From CAVTWJ01 sp964525605 (GTDB taxonomy: Bacteria > Oederibacteriota > Muellerivitia > Muellerivitales > Muellerivitaceae): a stretch of 36,525 nucleotides of DNA. Under the pieces are notes generated by a model. It saw only the letters and a program-made list of their open reading frames with translations, was not told the DNA's origin and searched no databases. Where the stretch lies: contig CAZGKT010000036.1 in assembly GCA_964525605.1 (NCBI GenBank), positions 1-36,525 on the forward strand, in the 5' to 3' direction. Below are positions 21,746-29,326 of this stretch, in pieces. The number at the start of each line of letters is the position of its first letter. The first letter of the stretch is position 1. Made by a program: the position numbers and the translations under genes.

Positions 21746-23917
21746 TCACCAAGGGCTCTGAAGAAGTCGATGAGGCAGCAAAAAGTGAGTATATAGAAAA
21801 GAAGCGGATGTTTGGTTATCGGGAAATTTCAGGGCTTTCTCAAGCGCCTCCCTGGCCCCATCAAAATCCCCCTCCACGAGGAAAACCACGCCCAGTCGGT
21901 TGTAGAGATGGGCTTCCGGAATCCCCAGACGGATGGCGTTTTCAAGCGGCTGGACCATGTCTTTGGTTTGATGGGATAAAAAGGCATTTTGGGCTTGTTT
22001 CTCCCAGTAGCAGGATTCCAAAAACGCGTCGCCCTTGAACAGCGGATAATAGGCCTCCAGCCGCGAGGCCAAGAGCCGGGTTTGAGGGGAGAGCTGGGTA
22101 TTCAAGACGTCCCCGGCGAACTGATGCATGGCCTTTTCCGCCTTCGCCCAGCGTTGAAGGATGGGAAAGTTGGTGGAATCAATCGGAATGACCCCCGCCA
22201 TCAAACCGCCGTTTTCCCTGAACACATCCGAGGCCAGCCAAAACCACTGGGCGCGGGGAAACTGCCGGGACAGAGCATCCCGATAGTGGACGTTACAAAG
22301 GATACCCGCCCAGGGCACCCGGGGCGCGGGGGCTTTTGGATTTTCCAAGGCGTTGAATTCCCAGACGGCGATCCCCAGGGTCTGGTCGTGGATATCGTCC
22401 ATCAAGTCCCCCAGGATCAAACCGGGCCCCCACTGGGCCTGGATGCCGTTGAAAATTTGAAAAGCCCTCTGACGCTCCAGGGATTTGTTTTGAAACCCGG
22501 TGTTGGTGGGGACCACCCACCTTTGGTGATAGACCCCGAATAAATGATGGCCGTCGAGACCGAGGGATAACCCCAGCAGGGCCAGGGCCCCGGCGGCCAA
22601 AAGTTTTTTCGGGGTATTCAAAAACAACCGGCGGGCTCCCAGGGCAATCAAGATCAGGAACAGCGGAATCAATTGGAGCGCCCGCATATATTCCTCCCCC
22701 CGGCTCAAGGCCTGGGGGATAAACAGGACCAGGGCGCAAAAGGTGAAAAAGGGAACCCACTTCCCGGACCGGAACCGCCAGAGTTCCACCAGGCCCAGGA
22801 AAGCCAGGGAGGAACCAACGGGATTGAGGAAACCGCCCCAGAGGGGATTGTAGGAAAAGATGGCGAAGGGCATCGGCCCCCAAAAAAACGCGGCGACGTT
22901 GGAAAAAATATTCTGGAGCGAGGGCCCGGCGGAAGGGCTTTGGAAAGCCCATAAGGCATGGAGGAAGGTCCAGTCCATGGTTTTCCATAAATTCCAGGCC
23001 AGCGGGGCAAAGGCCAAGGCTGCCGTAAGGCCAAAGGCGATAAACGAGACGAAATCCTTCCGGCCTTTCACGCAACAGGCCAAGCCCATTGCCCCGGCGA
23101 GGACCAACGCCACCACGAGCCAGATGTGGAAGATGTAAAAACCCATTCCCACCACCAAACCCAGCACGGCCGCCCAAAGGATTCTGGATTGGGGCCGGTC
23201 CTTTTTCGCGAAACACACCCAAACGGCCAGCGAAAGCCCCTCCCAAAAAAACATCAGACTGCCGAAAAGGGTAAACCTTCCTATATAGAGCGGCCAGAAA
23301 CTAAGGCCGAGTGCGAGGAGAAAAAGGTAGGAAAAGGATTTGGAAAGAAAATGACGGGAAGCCCACCCATAAACGAACAACGAAGCCAGCGAAAGCAGGG
23401 CCGGGTAAAGCCAGAGGGAACGGAGCGAAACGCCGAAAAGCTTGAACAAGAGGCCCAATCCCCAAAAGGGAAGGAAAGGAATGGAGTTATAGGCGTAATG
23501 CCATTGAAGAGGACTTCCTTCCATCCAACGCTGGGCGAAATAGCCGTAGAGTCCCTCGTCATCCAGCGGCCAAACGGATAGCGTGGTTAAATCCCAAAAC
23601 CGCAGGAGGACGGCCAGCCCCAAAAAGATCAGGCCTCCCTTCCTCCAACCGGTTGGGAGGAATTCATCCCTAAAAGGAGCTTCGGCGGAAGGTTCGGAGG
23701 GGAGATTGGTTTTTGCCAGGTCCCAGCAGGCGACCAGAAAGGGAACCAACAGGCCCAGGCCGCCGATCCAGAATTTGAGGTAAGCGGCGAGTGAAAAATA
23801 TGAAATCAATAGATTGGATACCAGGAATAGGCCGATTAAAACCCAGGGATGAAAGGTGAATTGATTTTTTAGCGCGGGGAGGGAAGGAGGGGGTGTGGTT
23901 CGGTTCGACTCATTCAT
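21746..23917 (-). CDS. GT-C membrane glycosyltransferase-like protein with TPR end
   Basis: The product is 723 residues, a close paralogue of the downstream gene: WDLTTLSVWPLDDEGLYG, with Asp120-Glu121 as the GT-C acidic pair. Many helices span residues 24-500, then a soluble domain and a final TPR-like segment (IPEAHLYNRLGVVFLVEGDF). The ATG at 23917 lacks a ribosome binding site, and a TAGAAT box ends 6 bases before it, suggesting a leaderless message. A sugar donor on a polyprenyl carrier is inferred from the fold; the acceptor could be a surface glycan or a secreted protein. The Thr-rich secreted proteins encoded at 26.9-36.5 kb are conceivable acceptors, but this is only an idea. Confidence 0.78.
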   Translation of the reverse strand: MNESNRTTPPPSLPALKNQFTFHPWVLIGLFLVSNLLISYFSLAAYLKFWIGGLGLLVPFLVACWDLAKTNLPSEPSAEAPFRDEFLPTGWRKGGLIFLGLAVLLRFWDLTTLSVWPLDDEGLYGYFAQRWMEGSPLQWHYAYNSIPFLPFWGLGLLFKLFGVSLRSLWLYPALLSLASLFVYGWASRHFLSKSFSYLFLLALGLSFWPLYIGRFTLFGSLMFFWEGLSLAVWVCFAKKDRPQSRILWAAVLGLVVGMGFYIFHIWLVVALVLAGAMGLACCVKGRKDFVSFIAFGLTAALAFAPLAWNLWKTMDWTFLHALWAFQSPSAGPSLQNIFSNVAAFFWGPMPFAIFSYNPLWGGFLNPVGSSLAFLGLVELWRFRSGKWVPFFTFCALVLFIPQALSRGEEYMRALQLIPLFLILIALGARRLFLNTPKKLLAAGALALLGLSLGLDGHHLFGVYHQRWVVPTNTGFQNKSLERQRAFQIFNGIQAQWGPGLILGDLMDDIHDQTLGIAVWEFNALENPKAPAPRVPWAGILCNVHYRDALSRQFPRAQWFWLASDVFRENGGLMAGVIPIDSTNFPILQRWAKAEKAMHQFAGDVLNTQLSPQTRLLASRLEAYYPLFKGDAFLESCYWEKQAQNAFLSHQTKDMVQPLENAIRLGIPEAHLYNRLGVVFLVEGDFDGAREALEKALKFPDNQTSASFLYTHFLLPHRLLQSPW

Positions 23918-23922
23918 AGGAA

Positions 23923-23952
23923 GATTCTAACATGCCGGTTTTTTGAACCGGC
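23923..23952 (-). promoter_or_regulatory. Extended -10 box and upstream hairpin
   Basis: Minus-strand TGTTAGAATC (23923-23932) is followed after 6 bases by the ATG at 23917. Immediately upstream, GCCGGTT / AACCGGC (23934-23940, 23946-23952) forms a 7-bp hairpin that could end the transcript of the radical SAM gene, whose stop is at 23971, or act as an operator. Confidence 0.45.
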
Positions 23953-23970
23953 GGGTAATTGATCGGCGCT

Positions 23971-25122
23971 TTATATTTCAAAGATGCGGCGAGCCTGGGG
24001 GGTCTCCGGAACGGGAATCACCTGGTTCAATCCCCGGCCGGGAATTTTCCAGATTCCGGGAACGGGTTTCAGGCATTGGGGGCATCCGCCCTCGGCCTTC
24101 ACCAGATTTTTTTTGACCCGGTAGCCCAGCCGTTCCACCAGGAGAAAATCGCAGGAGGGGCAGTAGGTATTCTCGGTGATGCCCACTTCTCCCGGCCGGT
24201 TGCCGGAATAAACAAAATCCAGACCGGCGGAACGGCCGATCTCGTAGCTCACATTCAACTGGTTGGCGGAGGTGGGGGGGCGGTTGTCCATTTTGTAATC
24301 GGGATGGAAGGCCGTCACATGCCAGGGAATTTCCTTGGAAATGGCAGCGATGAACCGGGCGATGGCGGAAAGTTCTTCCTCGGTGTCGTTCAATCCCGGA
24401 ACCACCAGGGTCACCACCTCGACCCAGAAGCCCATGGCCTTGAGGCGTTCCAAGGTTTCCAAAACGGGTTTCAGGGTTCCCCCGAAATATTTTCGGTAGT
24501 TTTTGTCGTTGAAGCTCTTGAGGTCCACCTTGTAGGCGTCCAGGTGCGGCCTCAGATATTCCAGCGCTTCCCGGGTGGCGTTGCCGTTGGAGACGAAGGA
24601 AGTCAGCAGGTTCCGGGGCCGGGCCAGGTCGAAAACCTGGGCGGCCCATTCGGCGGTAATCAGGGGTTCGTTGTAGGTGGAGGTGATCACCCGGCATTCG
24701 TTCTGGACGGCAAGGTCCACGATCTCCCGGGCGGTCAAGTCGGTCATGGCGGCGGAGGCTTCGGCGCAATCGGGATCGCGCAGGGCCTGGCTGGTGAACC
24801 AGTTCTGGCAGTAATCGCAGTGGTAGTCGCAACCCAGCATGCCGAAGGAAAAGGCCCTGGACCCGGGCAGGACGTGGAAAAAGGGTTTCTTCTCGATGGG
24901 GTCCACCTGAAGCGCGGCCGAATAGCCGCTGGGCACCCGCAAGATCCCGTCTTCGTTAAATCTCACCTGGCAAACGCCGCGCTTGCCCGGAGGGATGGGG
25001 CAACGGTGACCGCAGGCGTAACAGCGGACCTTTCCGTCCTTGAGCTTTTCATACAGCTCCCCCGGCACGGTTCGTTCCCCAAGCATTTTTTCCAGGGTGG
25101 TTTTCTCATTCATGGGCTTCAT
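23971..25122 (-). CDS. AmmeMemoRadiSam-system radical SAM enzyme
   Basis: The product is 383 residues from ATG 25122 (GGGGG just ahead). The radical SAM cluster motif CDYHCDYC (CxxxCxxC; Cys98, 102, 105) sits in FSFGMLGCDYHCDYCQNWF, a form typical of the PflA-like enzymes of the AmmeMemoRadiSam group. An N-terminal Cys set (CYACGHRC at 34-41 plus Cys51) and C-terminal CPSC and CPQC pairs suggest extra metal or cluster sites. TSTYNEPLI and SNGNATREAL are further family marks. The partner genes (AMMECR1-like and MEMO-like) are not in this window, so the enzyme is an orphan here. The substrate is unknown for the family in general. Confidence 0.9.
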   Translation of the reverse strand: MKPMNEKTTLEKMLGERTVPGELYEKLKDGKVRCYACGHRCPIPPGKRGVCQVRFNEDGILRVPSGYSAALQVDPIEKKPFFHVLPGSRAFSFGMLGCDYHCDYCQNWFTSQALRDPDCAEASAAMTDLTAREIVDLAVQNECRVITSTYNEPLITAEWAAQVFDLARPRNLLTSFVSNGNATREALEYLRPHLDAYKVDLKSFNDKNYRKYFGGTLKPVLETLERLKAMGFWVEVVTLVVPGLNDTEEELSAIARFIAAISKEIPWHVTAFHPDYKMDNRPPTSANQLNVSYEIGRSAGLDFVYSGNRPGEVGITENTYCPSCDFLLVERLGYRVKKNLVKAEGGCPQCLKPVPGIWKIPGRGLNQVIPVPETPQARRIFEI

Positions 25123-25205
25123 ATTAACCCCCGGGAAGGTCAAAAATGGGCATCTCCCCGCCAAAAAAGTCGTAAAATCATAAAAGTTATCAACAACACC
25201 AATTT

Positions 25206-25346
25206 GACCGCTAAGACGCCAAGGACGCCAAGAACAACTAAGAAATAATGTTTAAAAATCTTTTTAAACCCTGAGTATTTTTTGTCTTTCTTGGCGAACT
25301 TTGCGCGATGCAAGTCTGCCCCCGAAGGGGGCGCATCGTGGCGGTA
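25206..25346. repeat. Imperfect inverted-repeat element with hairpin
   Basis: The left part ACCGCTAAGACGCCAAG, then a second GACGCCAAGAA word, faces TTCTTGGCGAACTTTGCG and TGGCGGT on the right, so the ends are loosely inverted. The right side contains a strong hairpin, GCCCCC (25318-25323) / GGGGGC (25327-25332), inside GATGC / GCATC. The centre is AT-rich. Words of this kind are common intergenic repeats in uncultured genomes; related words occur at 3555-3605. No gene is seen in 25123-25419. Confidence 0.55.
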
Positions 25347-25419
25347 AAAATTGTCTCCGTTTTTAAGGTTTTGTTAGTGGTTTTAAAACTTTGATCTCAT
25401 CAGGAGTAAAAGACAACTC

Positions 25420-26835
25420 ATGTCTAAACCCAACGCCCGTAAAACCGCCCTGGGTATCCCCTCGGATGTTCCCAAAACGATCCCCGCCTCCGCCAACGCC
25501 CTCAAGGCGCTGGAGTGGATGAATTCCTTCATCCTCCTGGAGGGAATATTTGACAACGAAGTGGGTAAGGCCTTCCGCAGGGTTTTGCGCTGGCTATCCA
25601 GCAAGGAGGAGGAAGACCCGGCGCGCGGATTCCGCCGTTGGGGTTTGCTTTGGAAATCGGTGGTGGCATTTGAGGAATTCATCCTTTTCCCCCGGACCGG
25701 GACCCTCTTGCAGGACTATTGGCTGGAACGGCTCCTGGATGACGACAATTCGTTTCACCGCAAGGCTGAAGGTTTTCCTCTTTCCGGGTTGAGCCCCTCC
25801 CTCTATGAGGCCTATGTCCGGGAACTGGACTTGTTTCTCCACCTGCTCAAAATTGACTGGGAAGGGGAATTTCTGAAAAAGTCCGGCCTGCTGGGCCGGG
25901 CGGAAGCGCCCTCTTTGGAGGGTGTGCGGGAGTTGAAGAAACTTAAAGACATGACCAAGCCCCTGGCCACCCGAACGGCCTTGAAAGACCGATTGCTTCG
26001 CGGGACGGAACCCGTCCGCTCGAAGGTGGAGATGATCGCGTGGCACTTATATGAAAACGGCTGGGGCCTTTTTGGCCGATACCGCGCCTTCCGCTGGGAG
26101 GACCGGGGCCAGGGCGGGAACCTGACGGGTCTGGAATCCCTGGACCCGATCCGCTTGAGCCAACTGGTGGGCTACGGGGAACAACGCCAACCCTTGATCG
26201 ACAACGTGGAGGCTTTTGTGGCGGGCAAACCCGCCAACAACGCCCTTCTCTACGGCGAAAGGGGAACGGGAAAGTCTTCGACGGTGAAGGCCCTCTTGAA
26301 CGAATACGGGGATAGGGGACTGAGGTTGGTGGAGGTGTCCCCCTCGGACTTGAAAGAACTGCACGACATCATTCCCCTTCTTCGGGGACGACGAGAAAAA
26401 TTCATCATCTTCGTGGACGATCTTTCGTTCGAGGAGAATGAGACGACCTACAAAGGCCTCAAAGCGATCCTGGAAGGGACCTTGGAACCCACCCCCCGCA
26501 ATGTCATCCTCATCGCCACCTCCAACCGGCGCCATCTGGTGAAAGAATTTTTCTCGGACCGCTCGGAAGGAACACAAACGGACGGTGAAATCCACGGCGC
26601 GGACACGGTCGAGGAAAAACTATCCCTTTCGGACCGCTTCGGTCTGGTGGTTTCGTTCTATTCGCCCGACCAGGAAACCTATTTCAGGATGGTTGAAAGC
26701 TGGGCCAAAGCCGAAGGCATCAAGATACCGTTGGATCAATTGCATTTGAAAGCCGCCCAGTGGGAAAGGGCCAACAACAGTAGGTCAGGAAGAACGGCGA
26801 GGCAATTCATTAATGACTTGCAGGGACGAGTTTAA
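25420..26835 (+). CDS. DUF815-family AAA+ ATPase
   Basis: The product is 471 residues. Residues 1-240 are a helical N-terminal part of unknown role. The AAA+ core has Walker A GERGTGKS (279-286; Lys285) after ANNALLY, Walker B FIIFVDDLSF (Asp333, Asp334), and a sensor-1 segment LIATSNRRHL. The YGEQRQPLIDNVEAF and LKAILEGTLEPTPRNVILIA segments are typical of DUF815 ATPases, whose role is unsettled. The C-terminal lid is YSPDQETYFRMVESWAKAEG to INDLQGRV. AGGAG stands 13 bases ahead of the ATG, an unusually long gap. Truncated copies of its last 55 or so codons lie at 29113-29280 and 31191-31370. Confidence 0.88.
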   Translation: MSKPNARKTALGIPSDVPKTIPASANALKALEWMNSFILLEGIFDNEVGKAFRRVLRWLSSKEEEDPARGFRRWGLLWKSVVAFEEFILFPRTGTLLQDYWLERLLDDDNSFHRKAEGFPLSGLSPSLYEAYVRELDLFLHLLKIDWEGEFLKKSGLLGRAEAPSLEGVRELKKLKDMTKPLATRTALKDRLLRGTEPVRSKVEMIAWHLYENGWGLFGRYRAFRWEDRGQGGNLTGLESLDPIRLSQLVGYGEQRQPLIDNVEAFVAGKPANNALLYGERGTGKSSTVKALLNEYGDRGLRLVEVSPSDLKELHDIIPLLRGRREKFIIFVDDLSFEENETTYKGLKAILEGTLEPTPRNVILIATSNRRHLVKEFFSDRSEGTQTDGEIHGADTVEEKLSLSDRFGLVVSFYSPDQETYFRMVESWAKAEGIKIPLDQLHLKAAQWERANNSRSGRTARQFINDLQGRV

Positions 26836-26916
26836 CACCTTTTTTGTTTTCTCATATCGAGGGCGACGTCTATGGGCGAAGTTTATTTTGGAACCCATCA
26901 TTTTGATCGAGATTAT

Positions 26917-28968
26917 TTAATACTGCTGGATCTCTCGGATCATATTGTTGCCGGTATCCGCGACGTAAATATTCCCGATAGAATCAACGGCAATTCCTTC
27001 CGGGCTACTGAAACTTGCGGTTGCTCCTGAACCATTGGTGGCGGTGCCCGATCCACCGCCGGCAATTGTTGTTACCGCACCGCCAGGTGTGATCAATCGG
27101 ATCAGTCCGTTGCCTGTATCCGCTACATAAACATTTCCAGAGGAATCAACGGCGACCCCATAAGGACTATAAAACGTTGCGGATGGTCCCGTTCCGTCAA
27201 CGGATCCGCGCGAGCCTGATCCTGCAAGGGTTGTAGCTTGGCCCCCAGAACTGATCTCACGGATCAAGTTTTGACCTGAATCGGCAACATAAATATTCCC
27301 GGAAGAATCGATGGCGACCCCATAACAAGGATTTGGATCCCCCCAATTTCCATTCAGTTGTGATTGAATCCCCCCGGGGGTAATTTTAATGACTTGAGCC
27401 ATTAACACGTTTGTCATTGCGTAGACATTTCCAGAAGAATCGACCGCGTCACCAAACAGAGTTTGATGCCAGGTATACCAGGTTGAAACTGTGCCACCTG
27501 AGATGATTTCCCGGATCAAAAAATTATTCGTATCAGCAACATATAGATTTGAGTTTGTATCCACGGCGATGCCCCAAGGATGGTTAAACAAAGCAGCAGG
27601 ACCTGTTCCGTTAACGGCTCCAGTTACTCCAGCCGAACCCGCCAAAGTTGTCACCGCGCCCCCGGGATTGATTTCACGGATCGTACTGTTAACGGTATCC
27701 GCAACATAAACATTACCGGAAGAATCGACCGCCACTCCCTTGGGACCATTAAAAGACGCGGAGATGCCTGTGGCGTCTGTCCATCCGGGTATGCCCGAAC
27801 CGGCGAGTGTTGATACGATGACTCCATACGTGGGAGTGATAGTCGAGGTAAAACCGTACAAATTCGTTGGGGTGATGGTGGGTGTCAGTGTGGATGTGCC
27901 TGTTATGGTGGGGGTGGGTTGAGTGGGTGTAATGGTGAATGTAGGGGTGTACCCACCGAGATCCGTTGCTGTGGACGTGGCAGTAATGGTTGAAGTTTGA
28001 GTGGGGGTTTGGGTTTGAGTGGGTGTCATGGTAGTAGTGGGGCAATTCGTTGGGGTGTTCGTGTAACTTTGGGTAGGCGTGGCGGTCATCGTAAACGTCG
28101 CAGTTTGAGTGTTGGTTTGGGTCATGGTCGTGGTAGGGCAATTGGTAGGTGTCCCGATGGGGGTTTTGGTTGGTGTTTTTGTGGTGGTGCTTGTCATGGT
28201 TGTGGTGGGGGTAAGTGTGGTGGTTTGAGAAGAGGTAAAAATACTGGTGAAAGTTAGTGTGCTGGTCAAGGTTTGAGTTTGGGTGTTCGTGCTCGTTTGG
28301 GTAGGAGTGTTTGTAATCGTACAGGTTATGGTGGGCGTGACGGTGAAGGTTTGAGTCGGGGTATTTGTGGTAGTTTCGGACGGAGTGACGGTAGAAGTGG
28401 TGGTCTCAATTGAAGTCGAAGTCTGGGTCGACGATGAAGTCGCAGTTTGAGTTGGGGTGACCGTGCTAGTTGGGGTCGACGTGCAGGTCGTGGTTTGGGT
28501 AAAGGTTAGGGTGGGGGTATTGGTAGGCGTGAAAATGGTCGTTTGGGTCGGGGTGATAGTGCTTGTGAGAGTTGGCGTACCAGACGGGGTATTGGAAATA
28601 GTAGAAGTAAAACTGGCCAAGTTGGTTTCGGTATTAGTGACAGTCATAGTTGGGGTGGTTGTCACAGTGCAGGTTTGAGTTTTTGTTTGGGTTGGGGCAA
28701 TCGTGATGGTGGAAGTTGCGGTAATGGTTGGAGTGGGCACCCCGGTTTGAGTCCAAGAAGGAGTGACTGTTGGGGTCAGGGTAAAAGTAGACGTGCTGGT
28801 GAAGATGTTGGTTTTCGTTATGGTCGTAGTATTGGTGAAAGTATTAGATGGCTGAAAAGGTCCTGTGGGGTTGAGGGATCCATGGATGCCACAAGCTGAG
28901 CCCAAAAACAAAAGGGTTTGTAAGAGAAAAAGAACAGTTAGGATTTTTAAGAAATTACGGGAGAACAT
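26917..28968 (-). CDS. Thr/Pro-rich lipoprotein with NHL beta-propeller
   Basis: The product is 683 residues from ATG 28968 (AGAGGCGAC ahead; the longer frame to 28989 lacks a site). Lipoprotein signal: KILTVLFLLQTLLFLGSAC, with Cys26 lipidated. Residues 45-385 are almost wholly Thr, with Pro, Ser, Asn and Ile (TPTxTxT patterns), an extended stalk possibly O-glycosylated. Residues about 390-683 hold about six NHL units (GVAVDSSGNVYVADTVN then STIREI), enough for a six-bladed propeller. A surface adhesin or binding protein is inferred. It is convergent with the DUF815 gene and separated from the next unit by a truncated DUF815 tail. Its leader is shared with the gene at 29327-30988. Confidence 0.88.
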   Translation of the reverse strand: MFSRNFLKILTVLFLLQTLLFLGSACGIHGSLNPTGPFQPSNTFTNTTTITKTNIFTSTSTFTLTPTVTPSWTQTGVPTPTITATSTITIAPTQTKTQTCTVTTTPTMTVTNTETNLASFTSTISNTPSGTPTLTSTITPTQTTIFTPTNTPTLTFTQTTTCTSTPTSTVTPTQTATSSSTQTSTSIETTTSTVTPSETTTNTPTQTFTVTPTITCTITNTPTQTSTNTQTQTLTSTLTFTSIFTSSQTTTLTPTTTMTSTTTKTPTKTPIGTPTNCPTTTMTQTNTQTATFTMTATPTQSYTNTPTNCPTTTMTPTQTQTPTQTSTITATSTATDLGGYTPTFTITPTQPTPTITGTSTLTPTITPTNLYGFTSTITPTYGVIVSTLAGSGIPGWTDATGISASFNGPKGVAVDSSGNVYVADTVNSTIREINPGGAVTTLAGSAGVTGAVNGTGPAALFNHPWGIAVDTNSNLYVADTNNFLIREIISGGTVSTWYTWHQTLFGDAVDSSGNVYAMTNVLMAQVIKITPGGIQSQLNGNWGDPNPCYGVAIDSSGNIYVADSGQNLIREISSGGQATTLAGSGSRGSVDGTGPSATFYSPYGVAVDSSGNVYVADTGNGLIRLITPGGAVTTIAGGGSGTATNGSGATASFSSPEGIAVDSIGNIYVADTGNNMIREIQQY
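27820..28850 (-). repeat. Low-complexity Thr/Pro-coding tract
   Basis: About 1 kb of degenerate short repeats, GT/GGGTTTGAG-rich on the plus strand, codes for the Thr-rich stalk. It would favour slippage and length variation. Several long plus-strand frames here are only by-products of this composition. Confidence 0.85.
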
Positions 28969-29011
28969 AAAGTCGCCTCTGCGCCTCAAAGACGATCAAA
29001 TAAGCTTCAAA

Positions 29012-29090
29012 TAAGGTTTGGGTTAAATTAAGGTTATGTTTGTTCACTCTTACTAGAGTGCCTAAGTCCGATTTTATTCCTTTTTGGGCA
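29012..29090 (-). promoter_or_regulatory. Conserved leader with inverted repeat, unit 1
   Basis: About 78 bases closely matching 31032-31111, each upstream of a lipoprotein gene. It contains the hairpin CACTCT / AGAGTG (29045-29050, 29055-29060). On the minus strand GGAATAAAATC upstream of the hairpin could supply a -10 (TAAAAT), placing the hairpin in the 5' untranslated region. Confidence 0.55.
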
Positions 29091-29112
29091 TCATAACTCG
29101 TGAACAAGGACT

Positions 29113-29280
29113 TACCAGGAAACTTATTTCAAGATGGTGGAAAGCTGGGCCAAGGCCGAGGGCATCAAGATGCCCCTGGACCAACTGCACTTGAGGGCCG
29201 CCCAATGGGAAAGGGCCAACAACAGCAGGTCAGGAAGAACAGCGAGGCAGTTTATCAACGACCTTTTGGGAAAGAATTAA
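29113..29280 (+). pseudogene. Truncated DUF815 ATPase 3' end, copy 1
   Basis: In frame from TAC 29113 to TAA 29278-29280: 54 of its residues align with the end of the ATPase at 25420-26835, with 48 identical (WAKAEGIKMPLDQLHLRAAQ and on). A TGA stands 12 bases upstream (29101) and no start is present, so it is not expressed as such. DNA differences from the intact gene include many silent ones, so this tail once belonged to a functional, diverged gene. Confidence 0.92.
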
Positions 29281-29326
29281 TTTTTTATCATTTGGGTAAG
29301 CAGAGGATATTAACGGTTGAATTATT

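Noticed and set aside
23959..25248. 429-residue plus-strand frame opposite the radical SAM gene
   Set aside because: The minus strand encodes a clear radical SAM enzyme with all motifs; the plus-strand product is a Gly/His/Val-rich artefact.
27820..28850. CRISPR-like or other spaced repeat array
   Set aside because: The repeats are degenerate, unequally spaced and read through as one continuous Thr-rich coding frame on the minus strand with a lipoprotein signal.
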